The position numbers and the translations under genes were made by a program. Below the pieces are notes generated by a model. The model worked only from the letters and a program-made list of their open reading frames with translations, was not told the DNA's origin and did not search any database. This document shows positions 1-12,012 of a stretch of DNA of 64,000 bases, in pieces. How positions within the stretch are numbered: the first letter of the stretch is position 1; each line of letters begins with the position of its first letter. Origin of the DNA: Adineta steineri (Eukaryota; Rotifera; Eurotatoria; Adinetida; Adinetidae); assembly GCA_905250115.1 (NCBI GenBank), contig CAJNOI010000098.1:132688-196687 (forward strand), given 5' to 3'.

Positions 1-442
1 GAATGACAAATGAATATATATCAATGTAATTAATAAACATACATCAAATAAAAAACAACAATTTCTTTTACGATATAATTGATTTGCACTATTATTCATT
101 TAGATTCTTCTGATCAAAATAATGTGAAAATAAATATAGGTATGATACAGAATAAACGCACGATGAAATAAAAAATTGATTTCTGATGGGCAAAGCTTAT
201 CGTTAATAACTATTTAATATAGAGGGAGTCATTAAGAAATGTTATGTGTTTTCAATTCAGTAAATGGTATGAAAGAGAACAGAACAAGAAAATAATTTGT
301 TGTCAATATTTTTTTTTACATATTACCTTCACAAATATGCGACTGATAATAATCTTGTCTTTGAATACTTTTTTTTCTTGTTTAAAAAGTTCGTTCATTT
401 AAATTTTTAATTTAACTTTCTCACGAAATGAAATATCTATAG
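1..442. other. AT-rich non-coding start of window
   Basis: No convincing exon is visible. A splice acceptor (polypyrimidine stretch, then AG at 441-442) ends this stretch, so part of it is probably an intron of the gene that continues downstream, whose first exons lie outside the window or were not recognised. Confidence 0.4.
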
Positions 443-2134
443 GTCAAATGATAGAAGCACCAAACTATTCATGTATTAACAACAGTAGTGGCAATGTTAC
501 ATTTGCATTGTCTTGGTCATCTCATTCGGCATGGAATCCAACATTGAACTGTACTTTACAACAATGTCTTATAATTTTTAATAATAACAGTAGCTGTCGT
601 TCATCATCAACACCATGTTTTGACTATCGTACATATACTGATGATAGATATTGTGCGCCAGGTATTATGTGTTCATTACTAGAGCCATGCAATAATGTTA
701 CATATGCATGTACATCGAAATCTTCCGTTTGTGCGATTAACACGTGTTGTTCACCACGATCAGTATGTTTGCCATTATCATGGACAGATCTCTGTAAATC
801 AGGTAATAATACACTCTAATCAAATTTCTTATTACTCTAGACTCAATCAGAATGATGAGGATGAATATGAATCGAAATTTTGCATATAACGAGAGAATGA
901 TAAATCAGTTCGTTATAGTAAATATCAGTTATTCTTAAAATAATCTATTTTGTAACAGTTTAAGATAATACTGTACTTACTTTTTTACAGAAAAGAGCGT
1001 GTCGATGTAGTTCATGCTAGAGAAACAATTAGGTTCTCATGCAGTTTTATGAACAGGAATAGTTTACATATGGCAATAGTAGGATTTGCCAAAACTTTGA
1101 TTGATATGCTTTGATTTTTTTAAACCTATTTAAATACCTTTTTATATAAGATAGTTGACTTTTAGATGCTTAAATTTATGATTTCGAAATGTATAATTGT
1201 ATTCAACCTAAGAATAAGAGATAGAAATAGTACTCTCAAATTCATTCACATTATCTATGTTTGATTTCAGTACAAACAATATTTCAGCTATCTTGTTAAA
1301 ATATCGGAATATTCTTTGTTTTAATTTCAAAACAAATTCACGAGTAACATTTCTTGTACAATTTATGTATTCTGAGAATCTATATCTATCATAGTTACGA
1401 ATCGTACTCGTTACACTGCTTGCCGATCTGGCAATTATGACGTTGTATCAACCTGGTGTAGTGATGATATTCCCAATCCATCTGCGATTGTTGTTATTCC
1501 AGCACCATTTACAGTAATTAGTCCTGCTCGTAGTGAGCCAGAATTTGCTCGTCTTGATATTTATGGAATATTTCAAGTGCATGTTGAAGCTAAATTTCCA
1601 CCGCTTCATCCATTTACAATCTATATTTTCAACGATGGTATTTTAACTGATATGGGAATATCAAATCAAAGAAATAAAACTGACTGGATTTTTCCATCAA
1701 ATTCAATTTTGTTCATTCATATTAGGGGACGTATTAATACTACTTTACCTATCAGTATTTGTAATAGTAATTCATCGAATTGTACAAAACCATTCAATCA
1801 AACTAAAGGTTCATTAACAGTTGCCAATACTCTTCTTGGAAAAATTATGTTATATGACGGTAAGTATTAATAAACTTCCTTAATTTTTAAAACTTAATAT
1901 ATTCAATAAAATGTCTTTTTGTTAGGCATTACTTTTATTGCTGTTAAAACAGGTGCATTTATGACCGCTGATACATGGTGTGGTGGTCAGGTACCAGTGA
2001 TCGATTTTTGCGACAGAGGTCAAATATGTAATTTAATAATTTCTCCAGGTGTTAAAATGACAGTCAGCAATATGTCTCTCAGTATCTTTCAGATGCTTCA
2101 AGTCGATGGCTCTATAGATTGGATCACACAATAA
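443..2134 (+). CDS. Secreted/extracellular Cys-rich protein with G8-like modules (3' part, three exons)
   Basis: Three exons fit in frame: 443-802, 1395-1859 and 1926-2134 (stop TAA). The introns are 803-1394 (unusually long, 592 nt) and 1860-1925 (66 nt), both phase 1, and the upstream acceptor is also phase 1. The product is rich in Cys and in N-glycosylation sequons (NNSS, NCT, NVT), so it is probably extracellular. Exons 2 and 3 each carry a module of the form G-x-(5-6)-TW-C-x-(2-4)-P followed by a beta-rich stretch ending in V-x-V (GNYDVVSTWC; GAFMTADTWCGGQVP). This resembles the TW/G/P signature at the start of G8 and related beta-helix domains. The 5' end is missing, so no start codon or signal peptide is seen. 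The G8 assignment is inference; the exon structure is well supported by open frames and matching phases. Confidence 0.6.
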
Positions 2135-3163
2135 CACACATAGTACGATTTAGTTTTCTTAGAAAACTTTTGTGAGATGTTCGTTTCTGTAAACTATCAA
2201 TTTCGAAAAAATGCACGGAATGACTTTTTTACGATCTTTTATTGATTATGTATAGTTGTCTTCTTTGTACCGCCATATAATGAATCATTCTTGCGATCAA
2301 TGGAATAATGATCGAGATTACTTTGCCGTTTTTTTATATGTTACAGATATAGCGGCGTAACCAGTAAAAAGTCTGTGAGGCTCAGCTCTCAAATTTTGGG
2401 AAATTCTTGCATTTGTTTCTGGGCATGAAAGAGAGATTCCACGGATGAAATTTTTTCGTACGGAAAATTGGTCATTTTATGCAAGGTAGAATTTTTTCTT
2501 GTGAAAATTTGATGATTTTCATGCGACTGCTGCCAGTTCATTCTCATATTCTATGCATACTCACTTCTTAGAATTCATTTTAATGATCGACTGAACATTT
2601 TTCAGATTAGTCTTAATTCATCCTTTTTCTACATTTTCACATGCTCCTGCTAACGACCAGCTACTCTTATATTCTTAATTTTATCCTTCTATTCTAAGCG
2701 GAAATTAGCACGATGTTGACAATAGAGGTGATTAGGATAATTAGCGGATTTCTAATCAACTGTTTCGCTTTTGAAAAAATTACATCTGTAAGCACATCAT
2801 GTAGATGTCTATAAGACTAAACTATTGCAAAGCTCCACCGAAGGTATAAAATGTAGCAATTGGTACAGAGAGAAAGAGAGGCAGACCGTCTAAAGTCAAA
2901 AATGCTTTGATCATGCAACAGTTTTCTATTATCTTAGAGAATTTTAAAGATTCAATGATAAAGGGTGAGTATGAGAGTGTGAGTTGAGGTATCCTATAAT
3001 CGTCTCTCTCTCACATCTACTGTTTGCAGAAAAGATAATAATTTCAATTCATAGATGATCATGTTTATTGTAAGGTGCTCTGAGCATTTATGTTTTGACG
3101 AACATATGTAATGAAATAGTGAATATTGTCATATTCATTCCATATTATTTTATTTAAAAGGAT
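2135..3163. other. Intergenic, no gene seen
   Basis: AT-rich with no conserved open frame. Around 2961-3025 a GT-rich stretch followed by a CA/CT-rich one is a weak relative of the dispersed inverted repeats described elsewhere in the window. Otherwise nothing can be supported. Confidence 0.4.
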
Positions 3164-4089
3164 TTAAATCTTTTTTTTTATATTATATAATTTCGGTATA
3201 ATGGATGGCACCTCATTTTTATAATCTATATAAGCTTGACCAAATATTTTTTCTAGTTTTTTTTCTTCAATTGGAATTGCGATATATAGATATAGGATTG
3301 CATAGATAATAAATAAAAATTTGTCTAATGAAACTGAAGGTGAAATAATACAACCAAGTAATAGAAATAGATACATCGGATGTCGACAGAACTTAAATAT
3401 TCCATCGGTAACTAATTTATTCATACCAGTTGTTCGAGAAATGATTGGACAACTTGTAGATTGATATATTTGTTTAAAACCAAAAAATTCTAATGAATCA
3501 AATTGTATTACTACACACATACCTAAGAAAAACATGAAAATGCAAATATTATTTTTCCGTAATATACTCTCGTACCTGGTAAATTAATCAATGTAAAAAC
3601 TATTAATAAAATTAAGTGTCGTCCGCGGTATTCATCTTGAAATGTATAGTTTTTAAGAAAATCCCATAATTGAATGGATGTATGTTGCCATAATCCCATT
3701 AATAGCCATGCTGTAATATTTGTTGAAATTAAATAAAATGTTCTTAATGCCAATGGTGGAAATGATAATCTAGTTATTAAATATTGTTGAACATCATTCC
3801 GAGCAAAAAATGTATGCACAAAACCGAAAAGTGCAAATAAAAATGCATTAAATAAAATTTTACAAGGAAATATTAATTTCATGTCAATCCATGGCACATG
3901 AAAAATTGATTGTATGAATGATGATGATGGTAAGACAGGAAAAAAGAAATTCGGCATTTCCATATCACAACTCACCCAAACAAGCATAGTCATACTGATA
4001 AAACCACCAAAAAGTATATTCATAAGAAACCATATTATACGATTTAAAATATTAACTTCACGAGTAATGTCCGGTAATGGTGAAATCAT
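3164..4089 (-). CDS. mddA-like: Methanethiol S-methyltransferase (MddA)-like integral membrane methyltransferase
   Basis: Two exons on the minus strand, 4089-3576 and 3522-3164, join across a 53-nt phase-1 intron (3575-3523) to give about 290 residues, close to bacterial MddA length. Five or so hydrophobic segments are visible. The C-terminal part has the isoprenylcysteine-methyltransferase-like signature: FDSLEFFGFKQIY, then the SAM-site RHPMYL, then the EE pair in PIEEKKLEKIFG and the Y-x-x-Y-x-x-x-VPSIIP ending. The order FD-x-FG-x-(K/R)Q, RHP, LEE, Y-VP-IP is that of MddA, which methylates methanethiol to dimethyl sulfide using SAM; NnrU/ICMT relatives are less similar. The N-terminal half (FFARNDVQQYL then LWQHTSIQLWDF) matches MddA's FFAQHS and W-x-P-x-x-x-WD region. 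As the family is mainly bacterial, transfer followed by intron gain is likely. Substrate is inferred. Confidence 0.72.
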
Positions 4090-5274
4090 TTTTTCTTAAA
4101 TTTTTGTTTTGAAATATTAATAATATGTAGCTGAAAATGAAAAAATAGAAAGACCACTTAATACTGAGTTTATTTCAATGAAAATCATGGAGTATTTTTC
4201 ACAAGAATATAAACACAATATTATATGTACTAATACGACAAAGCAATAAATTTTAATATGATTAATTTCGTTAATTATATGTTTCAAAAAGTAATATCAA
4301 TATTCCTTTTTTCGGATAATAAGTTTCCTCTAGTTTTAAACTTCTAACGTAATTATAAATACGTTCACGATCGGTACAGCAAAAATATACAATCAAATCA
4401 CCAGTAATGTCATTACTAATTCGTTTCTATTTCAGTTAAAAAAAAGCGAACTACGTACCATATATCACAAAACGTACTTACATGTATATCGTGTAAAGAC
4501 GTTGTTTATGCGCTAAAAGAATACCAAACGAACTCGCACACCGTAAGTATTGTTTATTTGCATACCGTGAATGACTTATGTAATGCAATGACTAGATTCA
4601 CGTACTTTACCTTTGATGAAAGATAACTATAACGTTTATTATTCCTTCTCGATTCTTTCGAAACTAGAAGATGATATCCAAATGAAAAATACATTAATAT
4701 CGTATTCGAAATATCTAAAAAACAACGTTTCTATAGGATGCATACCAAGTACTGTGACGTAAGATGAAATATATAGCTGATCTAATTCAACATCAAACTT
4801 TATCATTGAAAATATTCGAACAAATTAATATTTTGTCTTTTAAAAATATTAGGTATAAAGACATTTTCTTTCATCATTTTCATATCACTATTTTTCTCGT
4901 TATCTATTTCTATGTGGTTTTATGAGAAGATGTAACTAAGTGAATGTAAAGAATGAATAGTCATATATACTAGAACTTTATAAGAAAAACACACTACAGT
5001 ACTATTGTGTTTTACAAAACGTTGAGGACAATCAAACATGTTGGAAAAGTTCAGATAAGTCACAAATTTCAAAAGAAATATAAAGAGTTAATAGTACTTT
5101 TATTGATAACAAATTACAATAGTACAATATATTTCTCTTCTGTAAATTTTTATAGAGAGAATTATCTAACTAACATGAACACATTTTACAACAGTAAAAT
5201 ACAGCATAAGAATTGTTCAATTTTAAAAAGATAGTATATACAATCACTTAATTCATCAATCAATATTCATGAAA
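4090..5274. other. Intergenic, no gene seen
   Basis: AT-rich spacer between two minus-strand genes; it must hold the promoter of the MddA-like gene near 4090-4300, but no motif is clear. The 75-codon plus-strand frame at 5007-5234 shows no family resemblance and is probably chance. Confidence 0.4.
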
Positions 5275-6294
5275 TTATGAATTCGCAGTACATTTATGTA
5301 ATTGATAATAATTATAGATTCGATTAGTTTGAAGTACTTTTTTAGCGTTTTGACGAAAAGATTTTGAAACAAGAAAATATGTATAAAAACCAGTACATGT
5401 CGGTATAAAAGTAATAAACAGCGTAAGGCTATTAATGAATGCTTCGATGGCTTGACGTTCATTACTTTTTGTTTGATATTGAGTGGCTTGTATGTAGATC
5501 ATATATATAGGTCTCAGAATTCCACAGAAAACATAAATAATAATATCAGAACACATCATGAAAATAAATTGTCGATCTTTTTGTGAAGGATAATTTGTAT
5601 TATGTCCTACTGCAATTGTCGAAATCGCTGAGTTTGCAACAGGAACAGCAGCAGCAGCAGTTCGACGAGCACGGCGAATATTTTTAACTGTTAATAGACC
5701 AAAAACTATCATTAGTAAAGTTGCAAGTAATCCTCTGATAACAAGTTGATAGTAATTTGTAAATGTAGTATAAATACCAGGGGCATATGAACATGAATAA
5801 TAATATGGTGCAAGCTGATAAATATTTATGTAAATCAATGTATGAATATGAAATATCATCCAGAACAGGGTCATACTTGAAATGACTATAAAAGCTAAAC
5901 GGCGTGTGCTCAACTGTCGTATGTGAATTGTTGATGAAGTTATTAGTGTTCGATCGATTGATGCAAGAATCAAAAAGGTTGGTGATAAAGCTGCGAATAA
6001 ATAATAAAGATAAAATCGAAAACGACAATACACAATATTAGAAGTGCCTGGATCAATATAATAACCCCATTGAAGTAGTGTGATAAATATTACGAAATAT
6101 ATATATAATAAATTAGCGATATTATATGCTATGTAGTAAATTGCGCAGGGATTTTTACGAAAATCTTTTCGTGTGAAAATAATCAAGTTCAGTAAACAAC
6201 TTATAGTACCAAAAGGAACTAGAATTGAGTCACCAATTCGATGTGTATATATTTGTAAAGAATTCAAGAATGCAATGTAGCTACTTGATGACAT
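5275..6294 (-). CDS. Rhodopsin-like (class A) seven-transmembrane receptor, orphan
   Basis: A single exon of 339 residues with seven hydrophobic segments: TM1 about residues 18-42 (DSILVPFGTISCLLNLIIF), TM2 about 52-76, TM3 about 88-112, then TM4-TM7 to about residue 308. The cytoplasmic end of TM3 reads SIDRTLITSS, so the DRY motif is DRT. A conserved Asn is visible in TM1 (LLNLIIF), and the intracellular loop between TM5 and TM6 is Arg/Ala-rich (RRARRTAAAA, encoded by a short GCA/GCT-type run). TM7 lacks a canonical NPxxY (FIPTCTGFYTYFL). This matches a large family of intronless orphan receptors in bdelloids. A ligand cannot be inferred. The ATG at 6294 leaves a normal short N-terminal tail, which supports this start. 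Confidence 0.8.
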   Translation of the reverse strand: MSSSSYIAFLNSLQIYTHRIGDSILVPFGTISCLLNLIIFTRKDFRKNPCAIYYIAYNIANLLYIYFVIFITLLQWGYYIDPGTSNIVYCRFRFYLYYLFAALSPTFLILASIDRTLITSSTIHIRQLSTRRLAFIVISSMTLFWMIFHIHTLIYINIYQLAPYYYSCSYAPGIYTTFTNYYQLVIRGLLATLLMIVFGLLTVKNIRRARRTAAAAVPVANSAISTIAVGHNTNYPSQKDRQFIFMMCSDIIIYVFCGILRPIYMIYIQATQYQTKSNERQAIEAFINSLTLFITFIPTCTGFYTYFLVSKSFRQNAKKVLQTNRIYNYYQLHKCTANS

Positions 6295-8598
6295 AATAGT
6301 AAAGTAAAGTATTTTATACGAAAATGCGGTTGTCTTTGATTGCGAAAAAAATGCTTTGTTTTTAAAAGAAGTTCAAAACTATAATTAACGACAGATTCTA
6401 AAGAATGTATTTGTGATGATCTTAAAAGAAAAGATTTAAGAAAATAATATAACTATTTGCTATACTCTTATAAATCACCAAAAACAAAAATATATTTGGT
6501 ACTTCTACTCTCTCACATATAATTATCATCTGAAACTTGTCAACATACTTGTTTCCTATTATTTCTTCATACTAATTCAACTTCTATTCAAAGGTTTATA
6601 TGGGCGAAACTAATTTAATTTTGCGATGAGCATCTATTAGTTACAGCCCTTAAGCCTATCAAATGATAATAGTCCGAGATTCGAAACTTAATTAACATTT
6701 AAAACTCTTAAGAAGATATCGATTATTATCTTTGTAAAATATCTATGCTAGCAACAACCTCCTCATTTAATTATTTTGTTAACTTAGAGATTTTTTAAAT
6801 CTTTAGATCTGAATGAAATTGATAATGTAATCATAATAGGATCAATGGTACGTTTAAAGTATGGTAATGAGTTTTACTGATCTTTTATTTCTGATATATT
6901 ACAAACTGTTGTCTATAACTGACTAATGAAAGTAGCATTACTGTTCAATCAATTATATTCGAATGAAAAAAACTAATATATATTTTTGCTATAGACAAGT
7001 TCTTTGATAGTAGTCAATGATGAAAAAGAATTTTGATCGCTTTTATAGCAAAGTAAACTTTCTATGAGAAACAAATAATTATCAAATGAATGTAAATAGA
7101 TAGTTTTCTCATTGTAGTGTTTCTTTAGTACTCATTATCGATATTAAAATGCCCTTGCGAAAATTTATTTCTTGAAGTAATATCATTAAACAAATACTAG
7201 AGTCAAAATACTCATCTTCTAATTCATGTGACGATCAAAAAGGGTCTATTTAGAATAATAATGACAATTATAAAAGCCAACGTTTTACTAATTAATATCT
7301 CTGAATATGAAACATAACTAGAGACTCTTTGGAATAGTCGAAAAAGGATTGATGACTTTAATTCTATCGTTGTAAACGATTTTTCGACGATTGTCAAATC
7401 AGATAGTCTATATTAAATACAACATATTATTTAGACGATAAAAGAATAAGTTCAATGAATACAAATAAACTATCAAATACCTTACTGTTTTAACAGTATA
7501 AAATGGCTTGGTATTCAACTCTTTGAAAAGTGTTCGTTGTAATGAGTACAATATATGAAAAATGAAAGAGTATTAAAATCTTAATTAAAAATATAAATCT
7601 CTAAAACTTGATATGATATGCATTTTTCAAATTTTATATGATTATATTAAAAGGATTACACTTAAGGTATTTTCATGGATCTAGTCATACAAACCATCGA
7701 CTAAAACTATAGTAAACTAGTTTTTATAATTGAAAAAAAAAGAACCTTAGTAGAAGTACTGTTATGAGTTGTTTTGTTAAGATTTACTCACCAATAAAAT
7801 CTTGACTATTTAATATTTATATATACTCATCATAATTTTATTCTGGACATTAAACGAACTACTACTATATTACCATATACAAAAAATGTTAAATTATATA
7901 GAAAGTAGAGTAATTATATATGGAAAAGATAAAAGGAACAAGTTATCTGTATCATCTTTTATTCTTTGACACGTCATTCAAATAAACTTAATGAATAATT
8001 ATTTTAAGAATACAAAAGATGACTTTTCCTTGTAGGAAATAAAAGTACATAACTATTTGACGTCGATTATATATTGTGCTATGTCCGATTTTATTTATTA
8101 AATTCATATGCAATCTTCTCTAGATGAATTTTAAAAATTAGTGAAACAAATCACGAAGTATAACTTTTGTTATTAATCAACTAAAATTTGTATTATGAAT
8201 AGATATGCTTTTGATTTTTATGTATTAAATATTATCAAATTAAATCTAGTAGATAATATAAGATGCTTACTTGTTTTTTAAGTGCGTATATTTCAATTTA
8301 ATGAATAATTTATTTTTTCTTATTCTTCCTTTAATTATTTTCTTTTGAAGATGAAATAGTTCTTTATATTATCTAACCTCTTAAGTTCTCAAATTTATTA
8401 TCTTTTTCAAAATTTTTATAACGTTCTTTTGACATCACATTTAAATAAAATGCGCAGTTGCGTAAAAATACCAAAGATAGTAAAGAACTATAAATATTTT
8501 ATAAATAAACGTCAAAGCCCTCCATTGAACAATGATTAACAACCAGATTATAATTCAACAATTTCAAATGAATTTTTAGAGTTGACTTTTAGACTTAA
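6295..8598. other. Long intergenic stretch, no gene seen
   Basis: About 2.3 kb of very AT-rich sequence with frequent stops in all frames. No repeat, RNA gene or coding remnant could be recognised by eye. Confidence 0.45.
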
Positions 8599-9537
8599 TC
8601 AACATTTATGACAGTAAGATAAACTGTAATGAGAACGATGCAATACTTGCTGCTCTCTTGCAAAAAGAGCGATTGTAATGTATCTTAAAATTGCATCTCC
8701 CCATCGATATTTAAATATTCCATATGTTTGATCAATTGTTTTCGTCCAATGATGAATGCATTTGCCAACATTTTCGGCTGTTTTGGTGTGATATTATATT
8801 CTTTTTGATATTCAATTATTACTTGTTTTAATTTCATCTATATCGATATTATTTATAAAATAAACTGCACGTTTACGACGCATTTCGTCGAAAACATTGA
8901 ACCATGTGTTAATTACTTTCGAATCATCATCAGATCTCATAATATATTGATACTGAGATAATTCAAATAGAATTTTAAACCAGAATCGTATCATCAGATG
9001 ATAATTCCATTTACCTCCTGTACTCCACGTTGATTTTGTACAACAAGAATCAAATCCATCGGGAAACAAATAGAAAATACTTTGGATATTCAGAAATAAG
9101 ACTGGTCGTCTCAATTGATTAACTTAATGTATGAATTCTGGAGAAATTTTTCGGGTTAAAATAAGAATTAGATCTTTATTTGTTGATGTGGAACGTGAAA
9201 TTCTATAATTATCTATGTTCAATTCGTCAAAACTAGGGATAGTTTTTAAAAATAAATATCCCCACATATGACAAAAGAATCCATTGTAAAAGAGAAATAT
9301 AAAAATAATAAACGTTCCTATAACATGTTGAAATATTTTACGAAGATGTTTCTTTTTGAATAATATTTGTCCAATAATAGTCTTCACTAAATCAATACCT
9401 AGAACGCATTCATTTAATAAATTTTTTGTTGATACAGAGATGATTTTAATCATATTAAATAGTTCATTGAGTGCAAAAAGATAATGTATATATACTTCTT
9501 TCTTTTTATAAAACAAAGTAATGAAGTCGAGAGTCAT
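8599..9537 (-). pseudogene. GT15-like (KTR/MNT1-type) glycosyltransferase, disrupted
   Basis: Reading 9537 to 8599 on the minus strand gives a type II membrane topology, with a hydrophobic anchor in IGTFIIFIFLFYNGFF, followed by a luminal domain like glycosyltransferase family 15 (alpha-1,2-mannosyltransferases). Recognisable GT15 blocks are Y-x-Y-x-MRSDDDSKV (equivalent of the Y-W-R-x-EP region) and, near the end, GIFKYRWGDAILRYITIALF, which matches the RWGDAP-HSI-LF block, then a Cys-containing C-terminus (SYCHKC). The frame is broken three times: an in-frame TAA at 9124-9126 where the codon before and after continue the same protein, a shift near 8830, and a compensating shift near 8780. 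The nonsense and two shifts argue for a decayed host gene rather than introns, since no splice sites surround them. Assembly error cannot be excluded. Confidence 0.62.
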
Positions 9538-10784
9538 GTCTACACTCTTTACTTAATAGTAAAAATATACATATTGTCACGCATGACTAATATATAAAGT
9601 GTGATCTTCTTGTTGACAACATCATGTACATGTGGTGAAGTTAGTAAGAGGAAGTCATTAGTTATGAGTGCCTATCACTAAAACGGCCTTGTTATATGTA
9701 ACGACAAATATTGTGTTGTGATCGAAAGATAAGAATTAAAAGAGAACGTTTTGGACTGTACAGAACTAATAATTTATCGAATAAATAAATCGTAACGTAT
9801 TACTACTAATGACTATATGTACATAATACCTACAAATTCGTATACTAAACTATCTGTTTACACACCACTTCACGATGTTTAACTTTCGATGCGCTTCAAC
9901 TTCATTATATCTCGCGACATCAAGTATAAGTCATACATATAAAAAAGAGAACGATATTGATGATACGTATAATATTAAAAACAGAACAAGGGATAACATA
10001 CAAGAGGATGTTTGTCTTCTGATAAATCTTTCATTGATCTTATCCTAAATGATTGATATCTTTCTTTTCACACTATAGTCGATTAATTTAGTTGATAATG
10101 TATACTCACCAAAAGAACAGAAAAGGAAATTAAAAAAATGATGAAATAAGCAATCGAGCGAATCGCTTATCAAAAAGTTTAACACTTTATCTTGTTTTTC
10201 AATTAATCAAAGCAAATCACTTAATAGAAAAATTTTCATCTTGAGGGTGTAGGTCAGGTTATAAGTAATTCCTAGAGTACTCACATCTAAACCTTTATTT
10301 ATAGATTTATTGATGTTAAAAATTTTAGTAATGAAATTTTAATATTTGCTTATTTAATAAAGAAAAAATTATCGATTAATTTAATTTTCATATATTCCAT
10401 CGTACTAGGTCTAAACTTCGGGATTACTCAGTTTAGTCAACTACAGAATGTTCTTTTTAAAAATATCCTAATTGTTTCACAGAAATATAAATTTCTAGAA
10501 CATTTTTCAGGTAAAAATAGGAATAATTATTTTAATTTATTGTTTCTTCGCTCTTGAGGATTTCTAAGTTCGTTAAAAAGCACACGCATATGCATGCTAA
10601 AGGTTGAAAGGATATTTTCTCAAATAATTAAACTTTTGTACGAGGATTTTTGCTTACATTCTATTTTTCTCTCTCTCTTGGACCTTGACTTCATTTATCA
10701 TCATTACTATTCAAGAAAAAATTATTATGTCTTTACATTAAAATTTCTTAACCAAACCTTGATACCAAATATTGTTATCTAAAT
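9538..10784. other. Intergenic; contains one degenerate GT-rich motif
   Basis: No gene is seen. At 10238-10253 the sequence ATCTTGAGGGTGTAGG matches the left arm of the dispersed inverted-repeat family, with a weak right arm (CTCACATC) near 10280. The 62-codon frame at 10594-10782 precedes the opsin but ends in a stop in another frame and shows no opsin N-terminal features. Confidence 0.4.
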
Positions 10785-12012
10785 ATGACTGTATCAAAAT
10801 TTGATTGTGGATGTTATCGGTTTGCCGGTTCTCTTCTGATCATTACTACTTTCATGAGTGTCATCATTATCAGTCGTTATTTTATTCATCGATGTCACCG
10901 TCGACAACAGCGATTATTTATAACACATTTGTCACCTATTTTCATTGGTATGTTAGGAAGTTCGATAATAATTATATTAACAGCTATTCCTTTTACACTC
11001 ATTCAATGTTTTATTTGTCGACCATTTCAATCACATATAATTTTCTGTAAAATGAGTGGTTTCATCTGCTTTTTTACTGGCACTTTCAATATGTAAGTAC
11101 TGAATTTGTTTTCATATCGATCATTCTAATGACAAATTTTCTCGTTTTACAGAGATTGTGCGTTACAAAACGAGATAAGACCTAAAATTATAGTATACAA
11201 TAAACATGAATTATATGAAGAAATTTTTAACTTTAGATAAAATGAAATCTCATTCTTTGATCCTTTTTTTTTGTTTTTACTATTATAGGTATATCTTGGC
11301 ACTATTGTCACTATCTCGTTATATGAATACTCTTCATAAAGATAGTTTACTCAATCGTTTCTTAGAACATAATCATGGGTTGAGTGTACTTTTTTGTGCC
11401 CTATTGACTTTGTGTTGGACTCTTCCACCGCTTTTCAACATTGGAAATACATATATCAGTGAAGGTCTTGGTTTTCATTGTAGTCTTGATTGGAATAATT
11501 CAGCTTTTCATTCACGTATCTTCATTTTATCTCTACTTATTTGTAATTATTTCTTCATACTCTTTTTTCTCATCTATACAAATCTTCGAATATACTTTCG
11601 TATTCGTACCTTATTACAAAATTATAAATTATTTGATTGTTCATCTGTACCTACTAGTCTGTATTGTTCTATAAATAATACAACTCCAGCTTGTCGCTTA
11701 ACCGATAGTTTTGCTTTACGAACACATCGACTAGATACAAGCTTTGGGCAACGATTGAATCGTTTACAATTATTAAAGGTTGACCAACATTATGCACGCA
11801 TAACGGCAATTATGGTGACACAATTTATAATTGCTTGGAGTCCTTACGCATTCGTATCATTATTAAATATTAATGGAAGATTTGAATTCATACGTCAACA
11901 ACAGATATTATCTTCAGTATGCGCACTATTAGCCAAACTCTCCATTATCCTCAATCCACTTATTTTTATTTACACAAGTAAAATGCGATCATATCCATTG
12001 AAGCATGTGTAA
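10785..12012 (+). CDS. Opsin (retinal-binding class A GPCR)
   Basis: Exons 10785-11092 and 11289-12012 join across a 196-nt phase-2 intron to give 343 residues. The splice is confirmed by spacing: the TM3 cysteine (FCKMSG) lies 25 residues before the Arg of the TM3 motif, exactly as between C110 and R135 of rhodopsin. Extracellular loop 2 reads EGLGFHCSLDW, with Glu six residues before the disulfide Cys, as E181/C187. TM6 has AWSPYAF and TM7 has AKLSIILNPLIF, in which Lys is six residues before the Asn of NPxxY, the position of the Schiff-base lysine K296. The residue at the vertebrate counterion position 113 is Ser, so Glu181 probably serves, as in other invertebrate opsins. The usual DRY is SRY. 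An in-frame TAA upstream supports ATG 10785, but the N-terminus before TM1 is very short and an upstream exon may be missed. Confidence 0.83.

Noticed and set aside
5007-5234. 75-codon open frame on the plus strand
   Set aside because: AT-rich composition, no family resemblance, no splice context; likely chance.
10594-10782. Open frame just before the opsin, as possible N-terminal exon
   Set aside because: It lacks opsin features and a stop in the opsin frame lies between; kept only as an uncertainty about the opsin start.
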